Shown: positions 1-8,686 of the stretch, in pieces
Numbering within the stretch: position 1 is the first letter of the stretch
How the letters are laid out: every line of letters starts with the position of its first letter
DNA from: Archaeoglobaceae archaeon
Lineage (GTDB): Archaea > Halobacteriota > Archaeoglobi > Archaeoglobales > Archaeoglobaceae
Assembly: GCA_025059545.1 (NCBI GenBank)
Contig: JANXDJ010000003.1
Coordinates: forward strand, 1 to 59,689
Length of the DNA: 59,689 bases
Direction of reading: 5' to 3'
Translations under genes and position numbers: made by a program
Notes under the pieces: model-generated
Seen by the model: the letters and a program-made list of their open reading frames with translations, nothing else
Database searches by the model: none
What the model was told of the DNA's origin: nothing

Positions 1-82
1 TAGCTCCTTCCGATTTTCTCTTCTTAGCCTTTACTTCTTTCCCCTCATAGTAGTATTCTTTCTTCTTTTTCTCACCCTTCAT
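1..82 (-). CDS. Lys-rich hypothetical protein, 3' end outside window
   Basis: An ATG at 82 reads leftwards off the window edge with no stop, giving 27 residues that are rich in Lys and Glu and contain three consecutive Tyr. A T/A-rich TATA-like stretch lies about 25 bases upstream (about 100-115), so the gene is probably leaderless or nearly so. The visible piece is too short and too low in complexity to assign a family. A basic nucleic-acid-binding or ribosome-associated protein is possible, but this is a guess. Confidence 0.45.
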   Translation of the reverse strand, partial: MKGEKKKKEYYYEGKEVKAKKRKSEGA

Positions 83-154
83 ATGGATTAATTATTATCA
101 AAGATTTTTAAAACTTTCCAAGTTTAGCAGAAATGGGAAATTTTCAGAGCTTAA

Positions 155-170
155 CCGAAATCTTTAAACT
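155..170 (+). promoter_or_regulatory. BRE/TATA promoter of tRNA-Arg
   Basis: The sequence CCGAAA followed by TCTTTAAACT has the purine-rich BRE plus TATA layout. It is centred about 25 bases before the tRNA-Arg 5' end at 192, the usual archaeal spacing. Confidence 0.5.
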
Positions 171-191
171 TATTTGTGCAAGAACAAAACT

Positions 192-263
192 GGGCTCGTG
201 GGGTAGTGGACATCCTGAGGGCCTCCGGAGCCCTCGACCCGGGTTCAATTCCCGGCGAGCCCG
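192..263 (+). tRNA. tRNA-Arg (anticodon CCG)
   Basis: A complete cloverleaf can be drawn. The acceptor GGGCTCG (192-198) pairs with CGAGCCC (256-262), with G263 as discriminator. The anticodon stem AGGGC/GCCCT closes a 7-base loop CTCCGGA, giving anticodon CCG, which reads the Arg codon CGG. The T stem CCGGG/CCCGG closes TTCAATT. No intron is present and the CCA is not encoded. Confidence 0.95.
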
Positions 264-332
264 TCATTGAAATAGCAATAATTATTTATATCCTTAACCA
301 AATCTTACTGCACTGATTTGAAGGTGATGCTA

Positions 333-878
333 ATGGATGAACTTATCGCCAAAATTCTAAGCAAAGGTGCAGATATAAGCACGAGAAATGCGATGAAAAG
401 GATTCTCGACTTACTCAGGATTGAGCAAAACTTGATCGATCAGCTTTACGTGGGCACAGTTGATACCGCATGCAGGAGTGCATGGGAAAAAACTCCAGCG
501 AAGAACAGAGCGATTTTTCTTCCCCAGTGTATAAGGAATTCAAAATCCTGTCAGGCGGAACTAACGGAAAAGGGTTATATCTGTAAGAGGTGCAACAAGT
601 GTCCAGTTCCTGAGATAATCGATTATGCGAAAAGCTTGGGATACGAACACATTTACGTTGTGCCGGGAGGGAGTATGATTTACAAAATTTTGAAGGAAAC
701 CAAGGATATAAAGTCAGTTCTTGGGGTTGCGTGCCTTTCTGAGGTATGTGAGGGGATAGAAAGGTTATATCCATTGGGATTTCCCATTCAGGCGGTTCAA
801 CTGCTAAAAGCGGGATGTGTTGATACGATCGCAGATGTGAATAAAGTAAAGGAGAAAATAAAGGCTGGGCTTCAATAG
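333..878 (+). CDS. DUF116 family protein
   Basis: This 181-aa cysteine-containing protein matches the DUF116 pattern as I know it: a FLPQCIR segment, a Cys cluster around CKRCNKCP, then VVPGGS, GVACLSEV and a GCVDT segment near the end. The conserved cysteines suggest a metal or Fe-S site, and the biochemical role is unknown. The ATG at 333 is preferred over the in-frame TTG at 318 because AAGGTGATG (321-329) is a good Shine-Dalgarno for it. It follows tRNA-Arg and is convergent with the Asn-rich membrane protein, with only 6 bases between stop codons. Confidence 0.75.
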   Translation: MDELIAKILSKGADISTRNAMKRILDLLRIEQNLIDQLYVGTVDTACRSAWEKTPAKNRAIFLPQCIRNSKSCQAELTEKGYICKRCNKCPVPEIIDYAKSLGYEHIYVVPGGSMIYKILKETKDIKSVLGVACLSEVCEGIERLYPLGFPIQAVQLLKAGCVDTIADVNKVKEKIKAGLQ

Positions 879-884
879 AAAATT

Positions 885-1352
885 TTACTTATTTGTTTTT
901 CCATTGCCATGAAAACCGTTTTTACCATTTGAGGACTTTCCATTGCTAATTCCGTTTCTCTTTATTTCCTTATAACCATTGACGTTCTTTCCATTAATAC
1001 CATTTCTTTTACCATTGTTTAGCCCATTGCCATTTATCCTGAAGCCGTTGATTCCATTCCCATTGTTGTTTCTATTATTACCGTTGCGTAGCAAGTAGTA
1101 GAGACCGAAAGCAATGCCAAGAATCAGTGCTCCAAGTGCTACAAGTTCTGGATGCTCTTCAAGCAATGTAGTTACCGCTCTCACGCCGAGTGCTGGACCG
1201 ACTGCAAATATAGAAACAGCTATTAGAAATGGTGCAGCGATTAAAACGCTTAGAAATGTAAGAGAACCAGTTAGGAGTGATCCAAGGAGCATAATAATCC
1301 CTATTAATGCTATAACCGCCAATCCTGCGAGGGATAGGATAAATTCTATCAT
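885..1352 (-). CDS. Membrane protein with Asn/Gly-rich repetitive tail
   Basis: Unrecognised 155-aa protein. Residues 1-60 are two or three hydrophobic helices, and a further helix lies at about 70-88. The last ~65 residues are almost only Asn, Gly and Lys, organised as loose NGxNG-type repeats with scattered basic residues. The tail lacks dense N-x-S/T sequons and would be flexible and positively charged. A TATA-like TTATATAA element lies about 20-30 bases upstream of the ATG (near 1372-1383), supporting a real leaderless or short-leader gene. It lies beside the sequon-rich surface family, which suggests, but does not prove, a cell-envelope role. Confidence 0.6.
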   Translation of the reverse strand: MIEFILSLAGLAVIALIGIIMLLGSLLTGSLTFLSVLIAAPFLIAVSIFAVGPALGVRAVTTLLEEHPELVALGALILGIAFGLYYLLRNGNNRNNNGNGINGFRINGNGLNNGKRNGINGKNVNGYKEIKRNGISNGKSSNGKNGFHGNGKTNK

Positions 1353-1416
1353 TGACTTTTTTTGTCTTTAACATTATATAAGGATTTCTACGATCCTCTT
1401 ATCGGAAATAGCAGAG

Positions 1417-1890
1417 TCAATAAAAAGTCCTATTTATCACTTTACCCAATTCAACGAGAAACTGAATACTCATGTTGGTAACATTGACCAGATTCCAGGT
1501 AAAATTCCAGAGATCAGGCGGATTTGTCCGTAATCTATGGGTCGTGTTGTTTAGGACGTATGATAAACCCGCTCTGCCAGTAAAATCGCCTATTATGCTC
1601 GTTACATTCTTTCCAATATGGTTCACCGCATTCCCCACATTAGCCAATGCGGTCGTATTTGTGGTTGCAATTGTAAAGCTTGAGTTGAAAACACCCATTC
1701 CGTAAGATCCGGTAATAAGGGCACCGTAAATAATTCCCCAAACGTTTGAGAAGTTTAAGTTCTGCCCCTGAGTAACGAGAGTTACATTTCTTGAAGCTTC
1801 AATTGTTAGATTCAGTAAGTTAGTTAGGAATTCGAGATTTAGATTTATCATTGCCAACGTTAGATTTACGAGTTCTGGAAGTGGGGGCAT
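1417..1890 (-). CDS. Sequon-rich envelope protein, paralogue A
   Basis: Unrecognised 157-aa protein, one of five related proteins in the first 9 kb. At least twelve N-x-S/T sequons are visible. The shared signature lies at residues 95-112: NVTSIIGDFTGRAGLSYV. Upstream of it is a conserved W-x(3)-Y region (51-55), and the protein ends in a hydrophobic stretch. I see no classical cleavable signal peptide, but the sequon density suggests an extracytoplasmic glycoprotein. A TTTATAAA box (about 1914-1922) gives it its own promoter. Function unknown. Confidence 0.65.
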   Translation of the reverse strand: MPPLPELVNLTLAMINLNLEFLTNLLNLTIEASRNVTLVTQGQNLNFSNVWGIIYGALITGSYGMGVFNSSFTIATTNTTALANVGNAVNHIGKNVTSIIGDFTGRAGLSYVLNNTTHRLRTNPPDLWNFTWNLVNVTNMSIQFLVELGKVINRTFY

Positions 1891-1940
1891 TTCGAAAGAT
1901 GATGGACTTTATCGTTTATAAATTTTTTTACAGTAAGATT

Positions 1941-2807
1941 TTAGAATACGATCGACTTCAAAGAAACGAAGAATAGGAAAAATATCGATATAAGGCTGAA
2001 GGGAACAAGAATCAAGTTTGGAGTCACTCTGAGAGCTACACCATCCCATCTCTTGTTTACGAGAACAACAAAGACAAGCGTGTATGGAATTACGAGTGCA
2101 GAGAGTGTTTTTAGTTCAAAAGAAGTGGCTTGAATGAGCACAAAAAACCAGAAAATGGAAGTTAGTATCCCAAGAGGATATAAGGATCTGAGAACTCTCT
2201 CTGGACCGAAAAAGATCGGTGTATTTTTCAGTCCAGCCTTTTTATCAAACTCGTAGTCTGAAACTGCTGTGGGAATGTAGAATGTAGAAGCGAGTAGGAA
2301 TGCTGAAATGTAAACTATCAGTGGCTGTTCTGTATTACATGCTGAAACTCCAGCGTAGAACACGAGAACCGCAGCGAGAGCGTTGCAAATGACATCAGTC
2401 AGCGGATAAGCTTTGAATCTTGGCCATGCAGAATAAAAGTAACCTATTGCATTTGCAACCAGCATTGCATAGAAGAATTGCATGTTTATGAGATATGCGA
2501 AAAATTGCGAGGCTATTAGCGAGGCTATTGCAATAATCCAAGCGGTTCTAACGCTTATCTCTCCTGTTACAAGAGGTTGTTTTGAGAGATCAAGATCTTT
2601 TGTTCTTCCATCATGTAGCTTGTCAACTTCTCTGTCATAGATAGCATTGACTACAAAGCTAAAGCTCATCCAGAAAGAAAAGGAGAGAATGCCAAAGAGA
2701 AGATGATCTAGCTCGATCTTTCCACCTACCCATATTCCAGCGCTAAATGGCAAAAGGAAGCATGCCCATGCATAGGGGCGTAGCAGTCTGATGATCGCGG
2801 AACTCAT
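1941..2807 (-). CDS. UbiA-family prenyltransferase
   Basis: This 288-aa, highly hydrophobic protein has eight or nine predicted membrane helices. Both Asp-rich motifs of the UbiA superfamily are visible: N-A-I-Y-D-R-E-V-D at about 63-71, and a second D-Y-E-F-D followed by KKAG at about 184-192. These bind prenyl diphosphate through Mg2+. The acceptor (lipid, quinone or carotenoid precursor) cannot be read from the sequence. A TATA-like TTATTTAAAATA lies 25-38 bases upstream of the ATG. It is divergently transcribed from paralogue B and is the only recognisable enzyme inside the surface-protein region. Confidence 0.85.
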   Translation of the reverse strand: MSSAIIRLLRPYAWACFLLPFSAGIWVGGKIELDHLLFGILSFSFWMSFSFVVNAIYDREVDKLHDGRTKDLDLSKQPLVTGEISVRTAWIIAIASLIASQFFAYLINMQFFYAMLVANAIGYFYSAWPRFKAYPLTDVICNALAAVLVFYAGVSACNTEQPLIVYISAFLLASTFYIPTAVSDYEFDKKAGLKNTPIFFGPERVLRSLYPLGILTSIFWFFVLIQATSFELKTLSALVIPYTLVFVVLVNKRWDGVALRVTPNLILVPFSLISIFFLFFVSLKSIVF

Positions 2808-2935
2808 GTGAAGTGTTGTATATGATTTATTTTAAATAACTTTTGCTCTTTGACTTGGATATTAAAAAACTTCTTGAAGTGCATCGTTTAAAGAGGCATT
2901 CGAAAGACTTTTATTTAGAATGATAGATTGCGATT

Positions 2936-3367
2936 GTGGTAAATGCTTTGGACTTTGCAATACTTCAGCTCGAAATGCTTCGAAGTCTATTCGATTTAGT
3001 TGCTAATACCTCAATGCTTCTCAGCAACGATTCAATAAGGGCAATAGACATCTGGAACGTAACATATTCTGCGATCAGCTTTCAGTATTGGGTTGCCAAG
3101 TCATTTATAGGGGTTAATGGTGCATTTGATATCGCAAGACAAAACTTAACTGCGATGAGAAATTACTCTGAGATGATCAACTTCCTTGGACAGAATGCAA
3201 CAAAGATTTTTGGTAATGTAACGGGGGACAGAGGCATGGGAGCAGTTTTTAGGAATATGACGACAAATGTTGACCTAAACTTTACAATAAGCTTAACCAG
3301 AGCCATGAACGAGAGTGCAAGACTTTTAGGAAAGCTTTTGATGGCTGTAAATACTTCCTTTGTTTAA
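2936..3367 (+). CDS. Sequon-rich envelope protein, paralogue B
   Basis: Unrecognised 143-aa member of the five-protein family, with about eleven N-x-S/T sequons. The signature at 87-105 reads NATKIFGNVTGDRGMGAVF, preceded by IWNVTYSAI at about 39-47. The start is GTG at 2936. A TATA-like TTTTATTTAG at about 2909-2918 sits close enough to make the transcript essentially leaderless. It is the only family member on the plus strand, convergent with the 895-aa protein and divergent from ubiA. No signal peptide is obvious; the N-terminal 28 residues are amphipathic and hydrophobic. Confidence 0.65.
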   Translation: MVNALDFAILQLEMLRSLFDLVANTSMLLSNDSIRAIDIWNVTYSAISFQYWVAKSFIGVNGAFDIARQNLTAMRNYSEMINFLGQNATKIFGNVTGDRGMGAVFRNMTTNVDLNFTISLTRAMNESARLLGKLLMAVNTSFV

Positions 3368-3427
3368 ATCTTCTACTTCTTCGAATCCTTTAAAAAATGT
3401 TAGAAATTCGCTCCCAATAATAAAGTA

Positions 3428-6115
3428 TCACTCTGGATGTATCCAGTTGTAGTCCCATCTCGGATAAGCCCATGGAGCGGTGGTATTATTGAGCTCTGGC
3501 AGTGCCTTAAATACTTCTATCTGCAAGTCAATGAGAGTGCTGAAAAGCTCCACCAATCTGTAAGCAAAAAGCTCTCTTTCCGCATATGTAAGAAGCCTAC
3601 TGCCCATCCAGATGAAGTTCAGACCATAGCAACGATAAGCATTTGGATCATTCCAAGTTGCATTCACAGGACAGTTTGGTGGTGGAGGTCCAAGGATGTT
3701 GCCGAGATTTCTCATCAAAGCTTCCGCCGCTTCGACAGCTTTGTCGAAAATGGTTGTATTTGTGTAGCTAACTTTCATCAGATATCCAAAGTCTCCAAGC
3801 TGTAGGAAAGTGGTGACAACGAATGGATAAACGAGAGTTCTTGGAGCTGAAACCATTAAATCGAGAGTAACTTTAAGAAATGGTGTGAATTCAACGATAA
3901 GATCCTCAAATGCTCTTACAAGGTTTGCCTGAGCGGTTGCGTTTGGATATCTCCAATTCCAAATCGACATTTCCTTGCCTTGAGCTTCAGCGATGAATCT
4001 CAGATTCTCATAGAGATAGTAGAGCCATCTGTGCTCATAACCTGTCCAGCCAGCTGCAGTTGTCGGATACTCTGGAACGGTTTGAACTATTGCTAAGAAG
4101 GGATGAACTCCAAAGCGATGACCGAGAATGACTCCAACGATGTGATTCTGATCACCATAAAGCCCGAGGAAGCCTATTAATCCGAGACCTCCACGTCTAT
4201 CAGGCTGTAAAGTTGCATATCCAGTTGCTGTCCCGAAGGGTGTGCTAACACGTATTGGTGCTTGAATGGGGTAGGAAAAAACGTATTCTGTGTGCGGTGG
4301 ACTAAAAGCGTCTTGAGTCGAAGTAAACCCGCAGATAGTTAGAGAGCGTGAAGAGAGTGAAAGATTTCCTGGTCCTTCATGCTGGCTGTAATTTGTTTGA
4401 CTCATAAATGCGCTCAGACTACCATACTGGGCTATAGCAAGCTGAGCGGTGTAGCCGAGAGCGTTGTCAGGAATTGCCATCATCATCAGCGGTCCAACTC
4501 TGTAGCCATAGAAAAGTCCACAGCGATGCGCACCTACGGGATTTCCATATTGATCTCTGTCGATATAGCAATTAGGAGCGGAAATAACACCTCCAACGGT
4601 AACTCCTATATTAACAATTGATAAGAGACAAAGAGATACATCCGCTCTAAGAGGTGTTAGCCCTACCGGAGGTCTATTGCAGAAGGGAGTAAGAGTTCTG
4701 TTTGTTTGTCCAATCACAATACATGCGGGATTCCATGGTGGGGTTGTTAAGTTAAAAATCCCTTCTCTATCACAAGGAGTTCTATTGTCTGTGCAATTGT
4801 AATCAAAGCCAAACTTCCATATTGAGAAACTTGCGGTATGGTTGATGAATTTCTGTGAGATCGATATACTCCTATGTCTTTGAACTGAGGGATCGTCAAT
4901 ATACCAAACAAATCTCGCCCAGTCAACTCCGCCGGGATAATACATTCTTCCAATTAGATTTAGAACGTATTTGGCTGGAACAAGTGCTATATTCCTCCCC
5001 CTATCAGGAGGAGGTGTTATACTCTGATTTCCGCATGTAGTATTCCTAACATATACCGAATTGTTAATCATCCATCCATCCCAAGCTTCTATTTTTGAGA
5101 AGTTCATTCGGTATCCTTCTCCACCAGTAATTCTGAAAAATGTCGTTCTACCTGTGGAATTGGTAATTCCAACACCTACGAATTGTTCTACACCATATTC
5201 GTCTATTGTATGAAGTCTGACTGGAAAGAATGGCACTAAGGAACCAGTAGCATTTCTCGCTTCAACTACGAAGCTTACCGTATCATTGTGCCAGAGGTCA
5301 CTCCATATTGGAGGAAAGGTGCTGGTAATATTGTAGACACATACGGGTTGCAAAACCGCATCTGGGACATCCTGAACAAGCTCTATGTAATCCACGTAAA
5401 GCTCTGCACGCGCCAAAGAACCACACATAGCTTGTTGATCCTCCTCTCTGCCATAACAGTCGTATGCATCGACAAAAATACGATATCGAAGCTCACCTGT
5501 CGTGGCGTTAACATAGCCCGGATCTGAGATAGTTATGTTAAACCAACCCACACCACTCCGAACGCCAGTGCCTGTGCTGGAAGTCATATTAACCCAAGTG
5601 CTAGTGCTCCAGTTAAAAACTTGAATGTAAAAATTTGCATATTCAGTTCCATCACAATTCCAATTAGTCCCGTTCTGATCTCCCTCAGCTTCCCAAGCTA
5701 AGTAAGAGTTTATACGGACGGGTAGTGTGGCGTTTATTGAGGGTCTGTAAACGCTGAAATTCAACTGTAATATGGCTGTAGCCCAAGAGTGACATTGTGC
5801 TCGCCCATAAGATGAGATGGAAAGAGTTATAATGTTACATCTCCAGCTCTGCGTGTCATCACAATCTGAGTCGAGAGATGTTACGGATAAGTTGTTATCA
5901 TCTCTGTAGGCTAAAACCAAAAAATCTCCGAGAGTGAGATTCTCTCTTACAATCGTTCCAAAACCATTGAAGACATCATCAAGTCTGTATTGGATAAAAC
6001 CACTTGGATATGGCATATCTGGAGTTATACCTTCAAAGGTAAATCTAAAAACTCTTGCATCTGTCGTGCTAACTAATATCAAGATTATTAAAAAAACTAT
6101 TAGCTTTAAGTTCAT
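3428..6115 (-). CDS. Large secreted sequon-rich protein (895 aa)
   Basis: The N-terminus has a signal peptide: a hydrophobic run after MNLKL, with likely cleavage after about residue 20. The next ~230 residues are beta-rich with paired Cys (for example the DSDCDD and YDCYGRE areas), suggesting disulfides. A following segment (about 265-360) looks Ig-like or carboxypeptidase-regulatory-like. The C-terminal third is more helical. Dozens of N-x-S/T sequons run throughout, and there is no C-terminal membrane anchor. It is the last gene of the minus-strand operon and starts at an ATGA overlap with a tiny upstream reading frame. I do not recognise the family; an outer-surface or S-layer-associated role is inference. 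Confidence 0.65.
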   Translation of the reverse strand: MNLKLIVFLIILILVSTTDARVFRFTFEGITPDMPYPSGFIQYRLDDVFNGFGTIVRENLTLGDFLVLAYRDDNNLSVTSLDSDCDDTQSWRCNIITLSISSYGRAQCHSWATAILQLNFSVYRPSINATLPVRINSYLAWEAEGDQNGTNWNCDGTEYANFYIQVFNWSTSTWVNMTSSTGTGVRSGVGWFNITISDPGYVNATTGELRYRIFVDAYDCYGREEDQQAMCGSLARAELYVDYIELVQDVPDAVLQPVCVYNITSTFPPIWSDLWHNDTVSFVVEARNATGSLVPFFPVRLHTIDEYGVEQFVGVGITNSTGRTTFFRITGGEGYRMNFSKIEAWDGWMINNSVYVRNTTCGNQSITPPPDRGRNIALVPAKYVLNLIGRMYYPGGVDWARFVWYIDDPSVQRHRSISISQKFINHTASFSIWKFGFDYNCTDNRTPCDREGIFNLTTPPWNPACIVIGQTNRTLTPFCNRPPVGLTPLRADVSLCLLSIVNIGVTVGGVISAPNCYIDRDQYGNPVGAHRCGLFYGYRVGPLMMMAIPDNALGYTAQLAIAQYGSLSAFMSQTNYSQHEGPGNLSLSSRSLTICGFTSTQDAFSPPHTEYVFSYPIQAPIRVSTPFGTATGYATLQPDRRGGLGLIGFLGLYGDQNHIVGVILGHRFGVHPFLAIVQTVPEYPTTAAGWTGYEHRWLYYLYENLRFIAEAQGKEMSIWNWRYPNATAQANLVRAFEDLIVEFTPFLKVTLDLMVSAPRTLVYPFVVTTFLQLGDFGYLMKVSYTNTTIFDKAVEAAEALMRNLGNILGPPPPNCPVNATWNDPNAYRCYGLNFIWMGSRLLTYAERELFAYRLVELFSTLIDLQIEVFKALPELNNTTAPWAYPRWDYNWIHPE

Positions 6116-6216
6116 AACACCACCCCAAGGGTGTGTATTGGAGCAATTGCATTAGATGTGGAAAATCCCAATACAGTTGATAAGATTTGGAGTGTCATCA
6201 GTTCTTCATTTTTCAT
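6112..6216 (-). CDS. Possible 34-aa coupled leader peptide
   Basis: A short frame from ATG 6216 encodes 34 residues, mostly hydrophobic and Ser/Thr-rich, and ends in a TGA that overlaps the ATG of the 895-aa gene (ATGA). Its last codons contain GGGTGGTG, which can act as the ribosome site of the next gene. The overlap suggests translational coupling. It is short and unrecognised, so it may be a chance frame in a 142-base intergenic space. Confidence 0.35.
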   Translation of the reverse strand: MKNEELMTLQILSTVLGFSTSNAIAPIHTLGVVL

Positions 6217-6257
6217 TGTTGAATAAAAAGTTTTCGTAGTCCTTGTAATTGAAAAAT

Positions 6258-7664
6258 TCAAAATTTGGAGACTAAATAAGCCAACAAGAATGCCAGCAGA
6301 ATTAAAATGATTGCATATGAAAGGTTGGGGTCGAAATTAAACTCAGAAGCTGTTCTCTGGCTATTGATAGACTTATTTTCTATTAAAACTTTATTTATCC
6401 CTAAATCTTCCCCTTCTTTGTTATCTTCTCTAATTCTGATATCAGATGAGATATTATTTTTGGTTTCCTCTTTTTCTATCTGAGTATAATTCAGGAATTC
6501 GTATTTGCGTTCCCACATGAGTTTGCCATCAAAGCTGAACTTACCAAGCCATAAACATGAACCATTACAACCACTTATTGTCACCAGATATCCATCTTCA
6601 ACTTCAACCATCCTCATTGGTCCATAAATTGCAGAGACGATATTAAAATCAACACCATGAATCGCGATGATTTTTTCTGGTGTGGAGATCCACACATATC
6701 TCCCAGTGACGTTCACCGCTATACCAGAAACCACAATTTTCCCATTGCTCACAGCTACAGACCATGCGGATGAGATGTTGCCAAATTCAAGAAACTTTTT
6801 CCATTTCAGATTGCCATTTGGGTCTAAACTAATAATAAATGCCTTTGCTATTGTAGTGGAGTTTAAATCATAAGAATTTGAATCTGCACATTTGAAACAA
6901 GACATCATGACCCAACTTCCACCCACAATCACGTAGCTATCTCCAAACTCTGCAACATCCCAAGCTACTTCTTGAAGACCAAAATCAAAAAACTTGTTCC
7001 ACTCCTCATTTCCATACGCATCGAACTTCATCACCCAAACATCGTAGTTCAAATTTACGAGATCTTCACTCACCGCACCAACTGCAATGAATCCTCCATC
7101 ATTGGTCCTCTTTATCATCTTTATACTGTCATATTTTTTAAAATCGAACACTTTTTTCCATACTTCTCTTCCCTTTTCGTCGATCTTGATTAGCCAAAGA
7201 TCTCTGTTGCTACCGTCACACCAAGTTATCGTTAGTGGTGCCAAAACTCCCCCATCATCAGCGACGATGCTAACAGCACTATCTTGCACCCCCACACAGC
7301 CATAGGTCTTCTCCCAGAGTATTCCCCCAGCATCATCGACTTTTACTACCCATGCATCCGCTCCGGTGCTAGCTACTCCTCCAACCGCATATCCATTAGA
7401 GACCCTTACAATGCTGTAAGCAGCAGCATTGCTGTAGGTTTTGTTCCATATCTCTTCTCCATTGGTATCTATTTTCATAATTAGAGCATGCTCATTTGTA
7501 GGTCTCAACTCGGATCCAGAATATAAAATACCCGCCACTATAAATCCATCATCCACTTTAATCATCGAAGCTGGAATAATCGTAGCATTGATAGGCGCTA
7601 TTAAAGCAAAAATAAAGAGCAAATAAAGTCCAAATCTCACACCAAATCTGTTCACAAAGGACAT
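6258..7664 (-). CDS. Secreted, membrane-anchored beta-propeller protein
   Basis: This 468-aa protein has an N-terminal signal peptide (hydrophobic 12-25, ending near PINA), a repeat region and a C-terminal transmembrane helix (about 449-467). At least six repeats follow the pattern D-x-W-(V/L)-x-K-(I/V/F)-D-x(2)-G-x(3)-W-x-K, typical of PQQ/Kelch-like beta-propellers common in archaeal extracellular proteins. Sequons are present, and a Cys-x2-Cys pair lies near residue 260. It is the fourth gene of the surface operon, after three sequon-rich paralogues. The likely role is an extracellular binding scaffold; the ligand is unknown. Confidence 0.75.
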   Translation of the reverse strand: MSFVNRFGVRFGLYLLFIFALIAPINATIIPASMIKVDDGFIVAGILYSGSELRPTNEHALIMKIDTNGEEIWNKTYSNAAAYSIVRVSNGYAVGGVASTGADAWVVKVDDAGGILWEKTYGCVGVQDSAVSIVADDGGVLAPLTITWCDGSNRDLWLIKIDEKGREVWKKVFDFKKYDSIKMIKRTNDGGFIAVGAVSEDLVNLNYDVWVMKFDAYGNEEWNKFFDFGLQEVAWDVAEFGDSYVIVGGSWVMMSCFKCADSNSYDLNSTTIAKAFIISLDPNGNLKWKKFLEFGNISSAWSVAVSNGKIVVSGIAVNVTGRYVWISTPEKIIAIHGVDFNIVSAIYGPMRMVEVEDGYLVTISGCNGSCLWLGKFSFDGKLMWERKYEFLNYTQIEKEETKNNISSDIRIREDNKEGEDLGINKVLIENKSINSQRTASEFNFDPNLSYAIILILLAFLLAYLVSKF

Positions 7665-7694
7665 TTAAACTTTTTCGAAATCCTAAAAAATCAA

Positions 7695-8147
7695 TTAAAC
7701 ATAAAACAAAATCAATCTTTCACCAACTCTACCAAGAGCGGAGAAAAGCTGTTTAAAGAACTGTAGAACCCAATATACAGTTTCTGGCCCCTTGGCTGTG
7801 CAGTAGTAAGTGGGTTGGATGCACTGATAGCCGACATTCCAAAGATATGCCATGCCTTTTGTTGCATTCCAGTCGCCGAAGATAATTGTGGAATTATTTG
7901 CGGTCTTTTGCCACATTCTAACGCTGAAATTCATCGTGGTTGTGTTGTTGTAAACGTAGTAGATATGATCTGCAATGAAGTCGGAGAAGTATTTTAGATG
8001 ACCAAAGAAGTAGTATAGACCTTCTGCGGTCTCGTTTGCAATTGTTGAATTTACCGCTATTGTCCTAAGAATTGTTCCAAAAAAAATAGCTAACCCTTGA
8101 ACGAAATCCATTACATAACTTGCCGCAATCCAAACATCAATTGGCAT
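7695..8147 (-). CDS. Sequon-rich envelope protein, paralogue C
   Basis: Unrecognised 150-aa family member. The signature at 85-102 is NSTIIFGDWNATKGMAYL. Around eight sequons are clustered in residues 33-96. Two Cys (near 109 and 116) are peculiar to this copy and could form a disulfide. The N-terminus (residues 4-32) is hydrophobic and the C-terminus (about 125-150) is amphipathic or hydrophobic. The ATG at 8147 is preceded by a TTAGGTGAG ribosome site that overlaps the stop of paralogue D, 8 bases upstream, so the genes are co-transcribed. Confidence 0.65.
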   Translation of the reverse strand: MPIDVWIAASYVMDFVQGLAIFFGTILRTIAVNSTIANETAEGLYYFFGHLKYFSDFIADHIYYVYNNTTTMNFSVRMWQKTANNSTIIFGDWNATKGMAYLWNVGYQCIQPTYYCTAKGPETVYWVLQFFKQLFSALGRVGERLILFYV

Positions 8148-8155
8148 TTTCTCAC

Positions 8156-8683
8156 CTAAGGTGGGAAATAAACTGTTGGCACGAGCCTTAAAGCATCTGA
8201 AACGAGAAGTATGAGATTCTTGAGCATAGCCCAGAAGTTAAGGATAAATTCTGGAGAGATCGTCTGGTTGTTAGAAGCATTCGATAATTGTTGTGTCGCA
8301 GCTCTTAAGAGAAAAGTTATTCCCGCCTGTCCTTGAGCATCTCCAAACATCTTAGTTCCATTTCCTGCAGCTATTTCTACTACTTTTGAAAACTCGTCTC
8401 TAAGACCAACGGGAGCCCCAGTGAATGGATCTGGCACAGTTGTGTTATTTCTTATATGCCATATAAAGCCTCTATCTTCAAACAGCATCTTCCTAAGCCA
8501 CGTCATCATCGCTGTGCCATTATACCAAATCTCCCAAAAGCTCTGATAATCCGTTCTCGTGGCGACAAGCCTTGTCTCATTACGACCAGTGTATACTAAA
8601 TATATGAACAACTCTTTTAGCATTCCAAAAAGAGATGAGAGCCCCTGAAGGATTACGTCTCCAAGTTGCCAAAAAGCAGGCAT
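8156..8683 (-). CDS. Sequon-rich envelope protein, paralogue D
   Basis: Unrecognised 175-aa protein, the longest and most divergent of the five. The signature at 108-125 reads NGTKMFGDAQGQAGITFL, and about seven sequons are present. An insertion of about 20 residues (roughly 75-98, with Pro-Asp-Pro) lengthens the region before the signature. A W-rich segment (49-62) corresponds to the W/Y region of the other copies. It begins 3 bases after the stop of paralogue E and ends 8 bases before paralogue C, so it is the middle gene of a tandem triplet. Confidence 0.65.
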   Translation of the reverse strand: MPAFWQLGDVILQGLSSLFGMLKELFIYLVYTGRNETRLVATRTDYQSFWEIWYNGTAMMTWLRKMLFEDRGFIWHIRNNTTVPDPFTGAPVGLRDEFSKVVEIAAGNGTKMFGDAQGQAGITFLLRAATQQLSNASNNQTISPEFILNFWAMLKNLILLVSDALRLVPTVYFPP

Positions 8684-8686
8684 AGG

